Below, piece by piece: positions 24,184 to 33,757 of a stretch of 64,000 nt of DNA (its first letter is position 1; each line of letters opens with the position of its first letter). The notes beneath the pieces are model-generated. The model did not search any database. It was not told the origin of the DNA and was given only the letters and a program-made list of their open reading frames with translations. Both the position numbers and the translations under genes were made by a program. Origin of the DNA: Streptococcus thermophilus (GTDB lineage Bacteria; Bacillota; Bacilli; Lactobacillales; Streptococcaceae); assembly GCF_010120595.1 (NCBI RefSeq), contig NZ_CP038020.1, forward strand, positions 868,001 through 932,000, read 5' to 3'.

Positions 24184-24972
24184 ATGAAAATTGCATTGGT
24201 ACAGATGGATGTTGCCCACGGACAGCCTGTGGAAAATAAAAAGCACGTGAAAGAGATGTTGGAAAGAGCACTTGTTGCTAATCCCGATGTCATTGTACTT
24301 CCTGAAATGTGGAATACAGGCTACGCTTTAGATGAACTGGATGGGCTTGCAGATAAGGAAGGTTTGGAATCTCAAGAATTCTTGTCTCAGTTTGCCAGAG
24401 AACATGCTGTTGCTATTCTTGGAGGGTCTGTTGCTATTGAGAGAGACGGAAAATTCTACAATACGACTTATGTTTACAACAAGTCTGGGAACCTAATCAA
24501 TATCTACAGTAAGGTCCATCTCTTTGGTCTTATGGCAGAGGACCGGTATATGTCTGCTGGGGATGCGGAGTCTATTTTTGAGCTTGATGGTGTGATAGCG
24601 GCAAGTGTCATTTGTTATGATATTCGTTTTCCTGAGTGGGTGCGAACACAGATGGCACAAGGGGCCAAGGTGCTTTTTGTGGTAGCGCAGTGGCCAGAAC
24701 CTCGAGTGCAGCAATGGGAGATTTTATTAAAGGCGCGTGCGGTTGAAAATCAAGCCTTTGTGGTAGCCGTTAACCGTGTCGGAGCAGGACCAGATCCAGA
24801 TGATGTCTTTTCAGGGCATTCTATGATTATAGATCCACTAGGAAATGTAGTCTTGCAGGCTAAGGAATATGAGGAGGGCATTTTTACGGCTGAGATTAAT
24901 CTTGAAGAGGTGGACCGAGTGCGAGGTCAAATTCCCGTTTTTGAGGACCGTCGCACGGACTTGTATTATTAG
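24184..24972 (+). CDS. Carbon-nitrogen hydrolase, omega-amidase/MtnU-like
   Basis: A 262-residue nitrilase-superfamily amidohydrolase with the complete catalytic triad: E41 in LPEMWNTGY, K110 in YSKVHLFG and C144 in SVICYDIRFPEW. The WNTGY and DIRFPEW contexts resemble omega-amidases, which hydrolyse alpha-ketoglutaramate or related omega-amides. The stop codon is 9 bases before an aminotransferase gene, and that pairing is typical of glutamine transaminase/omega-amidase salvage of 2-oxo acids such as ketomethiobutyrate. An extended -10 (TGCTATAAT, about 24151-24159) lies upstream. Confidence 0.88.
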   Translation: MKIALVQMDVAHGQPVENKKHVKEMLERALVANPDVIVLPEMWNTGYALDELDGLADKEGLESQEFLSQFAREHAVAILGGSVAIERDGKFYNTTYVYNKSGNLINIYSKVHLFGLMAEDRYMSAGDAESIFELDGVIAASVICYDIRFPEWVRTQMAQGAKVLFVVAQWPEPRVQQWEILLKARAVENQAFVVAVNRVGAGPDPDDVFSGHSMIIDPLGNVVLQAKEYEEGIFTAEINLEEVDRVRGQIPVFEDRRTDLYY

Positions 24973-24981
24973 GGAGATTTT

Positions 24982-26163
24982 ATGTTATTTGAAGAATCGG
25001 ATTTATTGAAAGAATTGCCAGAACAGTTTTTTGCAGGGTTGGTTGCTAAGGTGAATGCCAAGGTGGCAGAAGGAGCAAATATTATCAATCTTGGTCAGGG
25101 AAATCCCGACCAACCGACCTATGACCATATTGTTGAGGCCTTGCGTGTCTCAGCGAAAAATCCTGCCAGTCACAAGTATTCGCAGTTTCGTGGCAATCGT
25201 CCTTTTAAGGAAGCAGCTGCTAGTTTTTACAAGAACCATTATGGGGTTGATTTGGATTCGGAGCGTGAAATTTGTGTCATGGGTGGGGCTAAGATTGGTC
25301 TTGTGGAATTGCCTCTAGCTTTGATGAATCCTGGTGAGCTCCTGCTCTTACCTGATCCAGGTTATCCTGATTACTTGTCGGGAGTGAGTCTGGGTCGTGT
25401 AGCCTATGAAACTTTTCCTTTGACGGCTGAAAATGATTTTTTGCCAGATTTGGAAGCTATTCCTGAGGGGACAGCTCGCCGTGCTAAGTTTATCTATATC
25501 AATTACCCTAATAATCCTACGGGGGCTGTAGCGACAAAGGCTTTTTATGAAAAATTGGTTGCCTGGGCTAAGACCTACGAGGTAGGGGTGGTGAGTGATC
25601 TGGCTTACGGGGCTTTGGGCTATCAGGGTTATGAGAATCCTAGTTTTTTGGCAACTCCTGGTGCCAAGGATGTAGGCATTGAGTTTTATACTTTCTCAAA
25701 AACCTTTAATATGGCAGGTTGGCGTTTGGCATTTGCGGGTGGAAATGCTGAAATGATTGAAGCCTTGAATCTGATTCAAGACCATCTTTTTGTGGGGATT
25801 TTTCCCGCTTTGCAGGAAGCTGGGATTGCAGCCCTCTTAGATCCTAAATCTGAAGAAGCAGTGGCCCAACTAAATGCGGTTTATGATAGCCGTCGAGATG
25901 CTTTTGTTCAGGTAGCTGCTAATATTGGCTGGCAAGCCTTTCCATCCAGAGGTTCCTTTTATGCTTGGATGCCTGTACCTAAGGGCTATACCAGTGAAAG
26001 TTTTGCAGATCTTTTGCTTGAGAAGGCCCATGTTGCTGTGGCACCAGGAAAAGGGTTTGGACCAGCAGGTGATGCTTATGTTCGTATCGGGCTTTTGGTA
26101 GAGCCGGAGCGTCTGGTCGAAGCTGTCAATCGTATTGCTGACCTGCATTTATTTAATAACTAG
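24982..26163 (+). CDS. PLP-dependent class I/II aminotransferase (MtnE-like)
   Basis: A 393-residue fold-type I aminotransferase. The PLP-binding lysine is K240 in YTFSKTFNMAGWRLAF, and upstream are NLGQGNPDQPT, INYPNNPTGA and SDLAYG, all standard class I motifs. With the omega-amidase immediately upstream it probably transaminates a 2-oxo acid such as ketomethiobutyrate using glutamine. Substrate preference cannot be read from sequence alone. The ATG follows GGGAG within the operon. Confidence 0.88.
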   Translation: MLFEESDLLKELPEQFFAGLVAKVNAKVAEGANIINLGQGNPDQPTYDHIVEALRVSAKNPASHKYSQFRGNRPFKEAAASFYKNHYGVDLDSEREICVMGGAKIGLVELPLALMNPGELLLLPDPGYPDYLSGVSLGRVAYETFPLTAENDFLPDLEAIPEGTARRAKFIYINYPNNPTGAVATKAFYEKLVAWAKTYEVGVVSDLAYGALGYQGYENPSFLATPGAKDVGIEFYTFSKTFNMAGWRLAFAGGNAEMIEALNLIQDHLFVGIFPALQEAGIAALLDPKSEEAVAQLNAVYDSRRDAFVQVAANIGWQAFPSRGSFYAWMPVPKGYTSESFADLLLEKAHVAVAPGKGFGPAGDAYVRIGLLVEPERLVEAVNRIADLHLFNN

Positions 26164-26175
26164 ATAGCAATTATG

Positions 26176-26208
26176 AAAACAAGCAGCTAAAAAATACTGC
26201 TTGTTTTT
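26176..26208 (+). terminator. Terminator before the arg operon
   Basis: AAAACAAGCAG and CTGCTTGTTTT form an 11-bp stem around a 10-base loop, followed by T residues. Confidence 0.85.
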
Positions 26209-26229
26209 TCATGTTTTTGCATTTCCCTC

Positions 26230-26276
26230 TTGACAAATGAATAAAAATACAATAAACTAATCACATATTTATTCAA
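26230..26276 (+). promoter_or_regulatory. argC promoter with ARG-box-like operator
   Basis: TTGACA (26230-26235), a 17-bp spacer and TAAACT (26253-26258). The spacer holds TGAATAAAAATACA and a TTTATTCA half-site lies just downstream of the -10, both similar to the ArgR/AhrC box TGAATWWWWATTCA. Binding of ArgR with arginine would block the promoter. The operator is inferred from similarity only. Confidence 0.6.
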
Positions 26277-26290
26277 AAAGGAGTGCGTAA

Positions 26291-27313
26291 ATGAAAGTTT
26301 CAATCGTTGGTATCACTGGTTATAGTGGTTTAGAGTTAGTTAAAATTTTGAATAATCATAAAAAAGTAGAACTTGTTTCTATTCACGCAACCAAGGAAGT
26401 GGGCCGACGATTGTCTGATGTGTACCCCTATTTGGCAGGTGTTTGTGATTTAAAAATAGAATATTTTGATGCGCAAGAGATTATAGAAAAGGCAGACTTA
26501 GTCTTCTTTGCTACACCTTCTGGAGTTGCTAGTTCGCTAGCAGAGGAATTTGTTCAGGCTGATTTTCCTATTATTGATTTGTCTGGTGATCATCGCTTGC
26601 CAGCAGATGTTTATCAAGAATGGTATAAAAAATCACCTGCCAAGAAAATGATTTTGAATAAATTTACATATGCATTGTCAGAATATACAGATGTTAAGGG
26701 TAAGAAATTTATTGCCAATCCTGGATGCTATGCGACAGCGACAGAGTTAGCCATGATTCCTTTGGTGGCAGCCGGTCTTATTGAGACTGATAGTATCATT
26801 GTAGATGCCAAGTCTGGTTTAACTGGTGCGGGTAAAGCTTTGAGTGAGTCTAGTCATTTTGTTAATGTTCACGATAATTACATGACTTATAAGCTCAATC
26901 ATCATCAGCATATTCCAGAGATTGTACAAACTTTGCAGGCTTTTGATGCTGATATGCCGGAGATTCAGTTTTCAACGTCGCTTTTACCGGTTAATCGTGG
27001 AATCATGGCTACAGTTTATTGCAAATTGAAGAAGGACGTAGCTGTCTCTGATATCGCTTCAGCCTTTGCAAAAGCCTATGATGATAAACCTTTTGTACGT
27101 GTACAAGAAAACTTACCAGAACTACATAATGTCATTGGATCGAATTTTACAGACATCGGCTTTGCCTATAATGAGAAAACCAATGTTATGACAGTTATTT
27201 CAGTCATTGATAATCTGCTAAAAGGAGCATCTGGACAGGCAGTGCAAAATCTCAACCTCATGCAGGGGTGGGATGAGACGGAAGGTTTACATATGAAACC
27301 GTCATACTTGTAG
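26291..27313 (+). CDS. argC: N-acetyl-gamma-glutamyl-phosphate reductase
   Basis: A 340-residue NADPH-dependent reductase, third step of ornithine synthesis. It starts with the Rossmann motif [14 protein letters not shown] and carries the catalytic cysteine C146 in [11 protein letters not shown]. The C-terminal HHQHIPEI motif supplies active-site histidines. The length is normal. It is the first gene of argCJBD and has an AAAGGAG Shine-Dalgarno. Confidence 0.97.
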   Translation: MKVSIVGITGYSGLELVKILNNHKKVELVSIHATKEVGRRLSDVYPYLAGVCDLKIEYFDAQEIIEKADLVFFATPSGVASSLAEEFVQADFPIIDLSGDHRLPADVYQEWYKKSPAKKMILNKFTYALSEYTDVKGKKFIANPGCYATATELAMIPLVAAGLIETDSIIVDAKSGLTGAGKALSESSHFVNVHDNYMTYKLNHHQHIPEIVQTLQAFDADMPEIQFSTSLLPVNRGIMATVYCKLKKDVAVSDIASAFAKAYDDKPFVRVQENLPELHNVIGSNFTDIGFAYNEKTNVMTVISVIDNLLKGASGQAVQNLNLMQGWDETEGLHMKPSYL

Positions 27314-27341
27314 ATGTAAGCATAGAGTTAGGAGAAAAAAT

Positions 27342-28535
27342 ATGAAAGTCATAGATGGAACAATTGCTAGCCCGCTAGGATTCTCAGCAGATGGGCTACA
27401 TGCAGGATTTAAAAAGAGAAAGATGGATTTTGGTTGGATTGTCTCTGAAAAGCCAGCTAGTGTTGCAGGTGTTTACACGACCAACAAGGTTATTGCAGCT
27501 CCTCTGATTGTAACCAAGACCTCGGTGAAAAAAGCTGGTAAAATGAGGGCTATTGTCGTTAACTCAGGTGTAGCCAATTCTTGTACAGGGACCCAAGGCT
27601 TAGAAGATGCATACACCATGCAGGAGTGGACAGCTGAAAAGCTAGGTGTTGAACCTGATATGATTGGTGTGGCTTCTACAGGGATTATCGGTGAGTTGCT
27701 ACCAATGGATACCTTGAAAAATGGTCTTTCCAAGTTGGTGGTAAATGGAAACGCGAATGATTTTGCCAAGGCGATTTTGACGACAGATACAGCGACTAAG
27801 ACTATTGCTGTGACGGAGACTTTTGGACGTGATGTAGTCACTATGGCTGGTGTTGCTAAGGGCTCAGGTATGATTCACCCTAATATGGCGACAATGCTTG
27901 GGTTTATTACTTGTGATGCTAATATTTCTAGCGATACTCTTCAATTGGCCTTGAGCCAAAATGTTGAAAAGACCTTTAATCAGATTACGGTTGATGGGGA
28001 TACTTCGACCAATGATATGGTTCTTGTCATGTCCAATGGTTGCGCGCTCAATGATGAGATTCTGCCAGATACACCAGAGTTCGATAAATTTTCGAAAATG
28101 CTTAATTTCGTGATGCAAGAACTGGCTAAGAAGATTGCCAAGGATGGTGAAGGCGCCAATAAGCTCATCCAGGTTGATGTGGTCAATGCTCCTAATGCCC
28201 TTGATGCCCGTATGATGGCAAAATCTGTAGTCGGTTCAAGTCTGGTCAAAACAGCCATCTTTGGTGAAGATCCTAACTGGGGGCGTATTTTAGCTGCTGT
28301 TGGCTATGCCGGTGTGGATGTGCCTGTGGACAATGTTGATATCATGCTTGGCGGTCTGCCAGTCATGCTAGCCTCTAGTCCTGTGACCTTTGATGATGAA
28401 GAAATGAAAGACATCATGCACGGGGATGAAGTGACCATAACAGTAGACCTTCATTCGGGCCAAGAAAAAGGGACGGCATGGGGTTGTGACCTCTCTTACG
28501 ATTACGTTAAAATTAACGCTCTCTACCACACCTAG
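27342..28535 (+). CDS. argJ: Bifunctional ornithine acetyltransferase/N-acetylglutamate synthase
   Basis: A 397-residue ArgJ. The precursor self-cleaves before T184 in HPNMATMLGF, giving alpha and beta chains; KGSGMIHPNMATML and the GEDPNWGRI motif are intact. The enzyme recycles acetyl groups from N-acetylornithine to glutamate. It follows argC by 28 bp and is separated from argB by 26 bp. Whether it is also active with acetyl-CoA cannot be told from sequence. Confidence 0.97.
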   Translation: MKVIDGTIASPLGFSADGLHAGFKKRKMDFGWIVSEKPASVAGVYTTNKVIAAPLIVTKTSVKKAGKMRAIVVNSGVANSCTGTQGLEDAYTMQEWTAEKLGVEPDMIGVASTGIIGELLPMDTLKNGLSKLVVNGNANDFAKAILTTDTATKTIAVTETFGRDVVTMAGVAKGSGMIHPNMATMLGFITCDANISSDTLQLALSQNVEKTFNQITVDGDTSTNDMVLVMSNGCALNDEILPDTPEFDKFSKMLNFVMQELAKKIAKDGEGANKLIQVDVVNAPNALDARMMAKSVVGSSLVKTAIFGEDPNWGRILAAVGYAGVDVPVDNVDIMLGGLPVMLASSPVTFDDEEMKDIMHGDEVTITVDLHSGQEKGTAWGCDLSYDYVKINALYHT

Positions 28536-28561
28536 ACTATTTATGACAAAGGAGTTAACTA

Positions 28562-29299
28562 ATGACTACCGAATATATTGTAATTAAGATTGGTGGAGTA
28601 GCCAGTAAACAGCTAACTCCTGAGATACTGGCTAAACTGTCAGAATGGCAGCAGGCTGGTCAAAAAATAATCATCGTCCATGGGGGTGGCTTTGCTATCA
28701 ATCAACTCATGGAGGAACATGACATCACAATTCACAAGGTCAATAGTCTACGTGTGACGAGTCAGTCAGATATGGTCTTAATTAAAGAAGCCTTGGTTGA
28801 CATAGTTGGGAAAAACTTGGCGGGTCAGTTGACACAAGCGGGTTTTCCAATCTATCAGGTTGTAGATGAGCTGCCAGATCTTGTTCATGCTGATTTTTTA
28901 GATCAAGAGATCTATGGTTACGTGGGAGAGGTCAAGTCTATTACTAATCAGACCCTAGTGGCACTTCTATCTCAAGGCAAGATACCATTGATTCCTAGCT
29001 TAGGTTACAGTGAGCAGGGTGATTTGCTGAATATCAACGCCGATTACCTTGCAAGAGCGGTGGCTATTAGTCTAGGAGCCAAAAAGCTTATTCTCATGAC
29101 AGATGTCAAGGGTGTTTTAGAGAATGGGCAGGTTTTGAATCATTTGAATATTGTAGATGTTCAGAAAAAAGTAGATTCAGGTGTGATTACTGGAGGCATG
29201 ATTCCTAAAATTCAAAGCGCTGTTCAGACGGTTGAATCTGGTGTTGATCAGGTCATTATTGGTGATAACCTTACAGATGGTACAATAATCAAGGAGTAA
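28562..29299 (+). CDS. argB: Acetylglutamate kinase
   Basis: A 245-residue amino-acid kinase fold protein, second step of ornithine synthesis. It has IKIGGVAS, the VHGGGFAIN glycine loop, NINADYLARAVA and TDVKGVL motifs for binding ATP and N-acetylglutamate. It is somewhat shorter than proteobacterial forms, lacking the N-terminal helix of the arginine-sensitive hexameric type, so feedback by arginine is doubtful. Four bases separate it from argD. Confidence 0.96.
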   Translation: MTTEYIVIKIGGVASKQLTPEILAKLSEWQQAGQKIIIVHGGGFAINQLMEEHDITIHKVNSLRVTSQSDMVLIKEALVDIVGKNLAGQLTQAGFPIYQVVDELPDLVHADFLDQEIYGYVGEVKSITNQTLVALLSQGKIPLIPSLGYSEQGDLLNINADYLARAVAISLGAKKLILMTDVKGVLENGQVLNHLNIVDVQKKVDSGVITGGMIPKIQSAVQTVESGVDQVIIGDNLTDGTIIKE

Positions 29300-29302
29300 A
29301 CG

Positions 29303-30433
29303 ATGACAAAATTATTTTCAAATTATAAACGGGCAGCGATTGATTTTGCTTCGGCTCAAGGCAATTATTTGACAGATACCACTGGCAAGACCTATTTGGA
29401 TTTTTCATCTGGTATCGGGGTGACTAATCTTGGCTATCATCCCCGTGTCAATCAAGCTCTAACAGATCAGGTAGGCAAGATTTTGCACCAGCCTAACCTT
29501 TATTACAATCAGTTGCAAGAAGATGTTGCCGGTCTTTTAACTGGTGACAAGGACTATCTGGCCTTTTTCTGTAACAGTGGTGCAGAAGCCAATGAGGCAG
29601 CCATAAAAATCGCCCGTAAGGCATCGGGTAAACAAGAAATCATTACCTTCCAAAATTCCTTCCACGGTCGAACCTTCGGATCCATGTCTGCCACTGGTCA
29701 GGATAAAATCAAACAAGGTTTTGGTGAAGGCGTGCCCCACTTTAGCTATGCCATTTTTAACGACATGGACAGTGTTAAGGCTCTAGCCAATAAAGAAACG
29801 TCGGCCATTATGCTTGAGTTGGTTCAAGGAGAATCAGGTGTTCAACCAGCGGACAAGGCCTTTGTCAAGGCTTTGTCTGATTACTGTCAGGAAACTGGTA
29901 TTTATCTCATCGTAGACGAAGTTCAGACTGGTATTGGTCGTACTGGCAAGCTCTTTGCTTATGAACATTACGATATTGAGCCAGACATCTTTACCCTGGC
30001 CAAAGGTTTGGCAAATGGTGTACCAGTTGGTGCCATGCTTGCTAAGTCATCTCTTGGAGGGGCTTTCTCTTATGGAAGTCACGGCTCTACTTTTGGTGGC
30101 AATAAACTATCTATGGCAGCGGCCAAGGCTACGCTTGAAGTCATGTTGACTCCAGGTTTTCTGGATACTGCCCTTGAAAATGGGAACAAGCTACAAGTTA
30201 AATTGCAAGAGGTCTTGTCTGATAAAGAGACAGTGACCACTGTGCGTGGATTGGGCTACATGATTGGAATTGAGACTACTGGAAATCTAAGTGAACTGGT
30301 ACAAGCTGCTAGAGATAAGGGATTAATTGTCTTAACTGCAGGGACAAATGTTATCCGTCTTCTGCCTCCAATCACTCTAAGTGATGCTGGAATCGAAAAA
30401 GGTGTGGCTATCCTATCAGAAATATTTGACTAG
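29303..30433 (+). CDS. argD: Acetylornithine aminotransferase
   Basis: A 376-residue class III PLP aminotransferase, fourth step of ornithine synthesis. The PLP lysine is K234 in TLAKGLANGVPVGA; the FFCNSGAEANEAAIK and DEVQTGIGRTG motifs are complete. It ends the argCJBD operon at a strong bidirectional terminator shared with the convergent deacetylase gene. Confidence 0.96.
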   Translation: MTKLFSNYKRAAIDFASAQGNYLTDTTGKTYLDFSSGIGVTNLGYHPRVNQALTDQVGKILHQPNLYYNQLQEDVAGLLTGDKDYLAFFCNSGAEANEAAIKIARKASGKQEIITFQNSFHGRTFGSMSATGQDKIKQGFGEGVPHFSYAIFNDMDSVKALANKETSAIMLELVQGESGVQPADKAFVKALSDYCQETGIYLIVDEVQTGIGRTGKLFAYEHYDIEPDIFTLAKGLANGVPVGAMLAKSSLGGAFSYGSHGSTFGGNKLSMAAAKATLEVMLTPGFLDTALENGNKLQVKLQEVLSDKETVTTVRGLGYMIGIETTGNLSELVQAARDKGLIVLTAGTNVIRLLPPITLSDAGIEKGVAILSEIFD

Positions 30434-30440
30434 ACAAGAA

Positions 30441-30476
30441 GAAATCACTTGATTTACAGTCAAGTGATTTCTTTTA
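30441..30476. terminator. Bidirectional terminator between argD and the deacetylase gene
   Basis: GAAATCACTTGA (30441-30452) and TCAAGTGATTTC (30460-30471) form a perfect 12-bp stem with T-run downstream and A-rich sequence upstream, so it can serve both convergent genes. Confidence 0.88.
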
Positions 30477-31352
30477 CTTATTGTCAGTAGTAATCTTGCT
30501 TAGAAGTCCTTTAGCTGTTGTTGTTGGCAGAATACGGACACGATTAAGTGAGAGAAGGCCATCATTGGCACTCGCTAATCCTTCGTTAGTTGTCAGTCCT
30601 AACTTGTAAGTTTTTTTAGCTAGGTCCAGTGTTGTTTGATTGTAGCGACCTGATGGATAAGCAATGGTGTTGACCTTGATGTTGAGTTTGTCCTCAAGAA
30701 AGTCAATAGAATTCGTTAATTCATCCTTTTGCGTCGCCTTGTCAGTGACAGACAAATCAGGGTGATTGACCGTATGAGATTGGAAGCTCATTCCGTGTGC
30801 CATCATTTCCTTCATCTGTTTAACGGTCAGATTTCCAACGTTCCCTTTCTTAACAAAGCCAGTGATTATATTATTGGTTGCCTTCGCCTTGTATTTTTTG
30901 AGAATCGGGTAGGCAATTGTATAGAAGTCTTCGTTACCATCGTCAAAGGTCAGCCAGACAACCTTCTTAGCAGGTAGGGCATTTTCAGAGAAGGCTTTGT
31001 AGGCTTCTTCAGGCGTTAGAAAGTAGTATCCTGCATCTACCATGGCCTTAATTTGCGCTTCAAAATTGTCCGGAGCAACAATGAGGTTAGCGTTAGAGGC
31101 CTCAGATGGATCCATAACGTGAACAGCATGGTACATGAGGATAGGGATTTGAACAGGGTCATCATAGGTTTTCCACTTAGCTGTACTCTTAGATTGACTG
31201 GTCTGATTCTGTTGTTGGTTGTTTGTCGACTGATTTGGTCGGTTTAGCATAAAAACGGCCAATAGACCAAGAAGGACGAGGTTTAGGACAAGCAGAAGTA
31301 GTTTCAATTTTTTTCTTTTAACTTGACTTGTTTTTTTCTTTTGAGAAGTCAT
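30474..31352 (-). CDS. Membrane-anchored polysaccharide deacetylase
   Basis: About 292 residues. A basic N-terminus and one membrane segment (about residues 15-37) are followed by a Gln/Asn/Ser-rich linker and a carbohydrate esterase 4 (NodB) domain. The catalytic and metal residues are in TFDDGNEDF and SHTVNHPDLS, and PSGRYNQTT is the usual later motif. It probably removes acetyl groups from a wall polysaccharide or peptidoglycan outside the cell. The start at 31352 (MTSQKKK) is preferred over 31376 because AAAGGGG precedes it. It is divergent from hom. Confidence 0.88.
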   Translation of the reverse strand: MTSQKKKTSQVKRKKLKLLLLVLNLVLLGLLAVFMLNRPNQSTNNQQQNQTSQSKSTAKWKTYDDPVQIPILMYHAVHVMDPSEASNANLIVAPDNFEAQIKAMVDAGYYFLTPEEAYKAFSENALPAKKVVWLTFDDGNEDFYTIAYPILKKYKAKATNNIITGFVKKGNVGNLTVKQMKEMMAHGMSFQSHTVNHPDLSVTDKATQKDELTNSIDFLEDKLNIKVNTIAYPSGRYNQTTLDLAKKTYKLGLTTNEGLASANDGLLSLNRVRILPTTTAKGLLSKITTDNK

Positions 31353-31449
31353 TGTATCCCCTTTCAAATAGGTCAAGCTATTATTCTAACAAAAATGGGG
31401 TGAAAATGCACAGAATTTTCAGTAAAAAAAGAATACTTGTCTCCTTAAA

Positions 31450-31492
31450 TGACAGAAATATTCTGTCAATTCCGATAGAAATATGGTACAAT
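31450..31492 (+). promoter_or_regulatory. hom promoter with overlapping palindrome
   Basis: CTGTCA (31463-31468), an 18-bp spacer and TACAAT (31487-31492). A perfect palindrome TGACAGAA-ATA-TTCTGTCA (31450-31468) covers the -35 box, a classic repressor-site position. Confidence 0.6.
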
Positions 31493-31526
31493 TAAAAAAA
31501 TGTATGTTTTTAAGGAGAGATCATAA

Positions 31527-32813
31527 ATGTCTATTAAAATTGGATTGCTTGGCTTTGGTACAGTAGCTAGCGGTATTCCTTTTCTCTTGAAGGAAAATGG
31601 TGAAAAGGTTTTTGCAGCTTCACGTGACCAACTTGAAATTGCCAAAGTTTTGGTTAAAGATGACGAGGAAAAAGATCGTCTTATCGCTGCCGGAAACGAC
31701 TACAATTTTGTCACAAATGTTGACGAAATCCTTAACGATGAAGAGATTCAAATCGTTGTAGAATTGATGGGACGTATCGAGCCAGCTCGTACCTTCATCA
31801 CAAAAGCGCTTGAAGCAGGTAAAAACGTTGTCTCTGCCAATAAGGACTTGATTGCTACTCATGGAAAAGAGTTAATTGCTCTTGCTCAAGATAAGGGTGT
31901 GGCTTTCTACTACGAAGCTGCTGTTGCCGGTGGTATTCCAATTTTGCGTACTTTGGCTAACTCTTTGACGTCTGACAAGGTGACTCGTATCCTTGGTGTG
32001 CTTAACGGTACATCTAACTTTATGATGACTAAGATGGTTGATGAAGGTTGGTCATATGAGGACGCCCTCAAGACTGCTCAAGAACTTGGTTATGCTGAAA
32101 GTGATCCAACCAACGACGTTGAAGGGTATGACGCCGCTTATAAAGCTGTTATCCTTAGCCAATTTGGTTTTGGTGCTACAATTGATTTTGACGACGTTTC
32201 TCACAAAGGCATTACGAACATCTCTACAGACGATGTGGCTGTTGCTCAAGAATTGGGTTATGTTATCAAATTGGTTGGTGATGTGCGTGAAGTAGAATCA
32301 GGTATCTCAGCAGAAGTATCACCAACATTCTTGCCAAAAAATCACCCACTTGCTAGCGTCAACGATGTTATGAATGCAGTCTTTGTTGAATCTATCGGTA
32401 TCGGTGAATCTATGTATTACGGTCCAGGTGCTGGTCAAAAACCAACAGCAACATCTGTTTTGGCAGACATTATCCGTATTGCTCGTCGTCTTTCAGATGG
32501 CAATGTGGGTAAACCATTTAATGAGTTCCGTCGTGACTTGCCATTGGCTAATCCAGCGGACGTTAAGAGCAATTACTACTTTGCCCTTGATACGCCAGAT
32601 GAAAAAGGTAAAATCCTTCACTTGTCTGAAATCTTCAACTCAGAAGATATTTCGTTTGAACAAGTCTTGCAACAAAAAGCAAATGGCACAACAGCTCGTA
32701 TCGTTGTGATTACACATGCTATGTCTAAGACACAACTCAAAGCTGTTACTGAAAAACTTGAAGCAGCAGAAGATTTCACAGTTGTCAATACATTGAAAGT
32801 TTTGTCTAACTAA
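31527..32813 (+). CDS. hom: Homoserine dehydrogenase
   Basis: A 428-residue enzyme that reduces aspartate semialdehyde to homoserine with NAD(P)H, feeding threonine and methionine synthesis. It has the N-terminal GFGTVASGI nucleotide-binding loop, [21 protein letters not shown] and [14 protein letters not shown] substrate motifs, and a C-terminal ACT domain expected to sense threonine. ATG 31527 follows AAGGAGAG. It is followed by thrB after 83 bp. Confidence 0.97.
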   Translation: MSIKIGLLGFGTVASGIPFLLKENGEKVFAASRDQLEIAKVLVKDDEEKDRLIAAGNDYNFVTNVDEILNDEEIQIVVELMGRIEPARTFITKALEAGKNVVSANKDLIATHGKELIALAQDKGVAFYYEAAVAGGIPILRTLANSLTSDKVTRILGVLNGTSNFMMTKMVDEGWSYEDALKTAQELGYAESDPTNDVEGYDAAYKAVILSQFGFGATIDFDDVSHKGITNISTDDVAVAQELGYVIKLVGDVREVESGISAEVSPTFLPKNHPLASVNDVMNAVFVESIGIGESMYYGPGAGQKPTATSVLADIIRIARRLSDGNVGKPFNEFRRDLPLANPADVKSNYYFALDTPDEKGKILHLSEIFNSEDISFEQVLQQKANGTTARIVVITHAMSKTQLKAVTEKLEAAEDFTVVNTLKVLSN

Positions 32814-32857
32814 TTGATAAGCCCATACTGGTGCGTATAAGAAAGGTATTCAAGGAG

Positions 32858-32890
32858 AAAAGTCGCTGATGGCTTTCCTCCTCTCGGTGT
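32858..32890 (+). other. Hairpin before thrB
   Basis: A GGAGAAAAGTC-like arm (about 32858-32868) can pair with GGCTTTCCTCC (about 32871-32882). The first arm holds a good Shine-Dalgarno 35 bases from the thrB ATG, which itself has only a weak one. The hairpin may affect the hom:thrB ratio. Confidence 0.35.
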
Positions 32891-32896
32891 ATTATT

Positions 32897-33757
32897 ATGA
32901 AAATTACTGTTCCAGCAACATCTGCCAATATTGGTCCAGGTTTTGATTCTGTGGGTGTTGCCGTTTCTAAATATTTGACAATCGAGGTGCTTGAACCAGC
33001 GGATGCATGGCATATTGAACATGATTTGGGAGATATTCCTTTAGATGAAAATAACCTCCTCATTTCAACGGCCTTGCAAGTTAAGTCTGATTTGCAGCCC
33101 CATAAATTGGTGATGGCCTCAGATATTCCCATGGCGCGTGGGCTAGGTTCTTCTAGCTCAGTTATTGTCGCAGGGATTGAGTTAGCCAATCAATTGGCAG
33201 ATCTGAAGCTCTCAGATGACGATAAACTTGATATTGCAACCAAGATTGAAGGTCACCCGGACAATGTTGCCCCAGCTATTTTTGGGAATCTCGTTGTAGC
33301 CTCTTATGTGGATGAACATGTTAATAGCATCGTGACAGACTTTCCAGAGTGTGCCTTTGTAGCCTTCATTCCGAGCTATGAACTTAAAACGTCTGATTCA
33401 CGTGGGGTACTTCCAAGTAACCTGTCTTACAAAGAAGCTGTAGCTGCATCATCTATTGCCAACGTTGCCATTGCTGCCCTCTTTGCAGGCGATTTGGTTA
33501 AGGCGGGACATGCTATTCAAGGGGATATGTTCCACGAACGCTACCGTCAAAAATTGGTTAAAGAATTTGCGACTATTAAGGAATTGTCAGGTCAATACGG
33601 TGCTTATGCGACCTATCTTTCAGGGGCTGGCCCAACAGTTATGACCTTGACACCAAATGATCAAGCTGAGGCTCTAAAAACGGCTATCGATGGTCTTGGT
33701 TTAGATGGTGAAACCCTCATCCTATCTGTGGATAAAGGAGGTGTTGTCGTTGACTAG
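32897..33757 (+). CDS. thrB: Homoserine kinase
   Basis: A 286-residue GHMP-family kinase. It has the N-terminal [15 protein letters not shown] motif, the ATP-binding [16 protein letters not shown] loop and the C-terminal LSGAGPTV motif. It phosphorylates homoserine for threonine synthase. The ATG has only a weak Shine-Dalgarno (CGGTG), so coupling to hom is likely. Its last codons carry the AAAGGAGG of the next gene, which starts inside it. Confidence 0.96.
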   Translation: MKITVPATSANIGPGFDSVGVAVSKYLTIEVLEPADAWHIEHDLGDIPLDENNLLISTALQVKSDLQPHKLVMASDIPMARGLGSSSSVIVAGIELANQLADLKLSDDDKLDIATKIEGHPDNVAPAIFGNLVVASYVDEHVNSIVTDFPECAFVAFIPSYELKTSDSRGVLPSNLSYKEAVAASSIANVAIAALFAGDLVKAGHAIQGDMFHERYRQKLVKEFATIKELSGQYGAYATYLSGAGPTVMTLTPNDQAEALKTAIDGLGLDGETLILSVDKGGVVVD

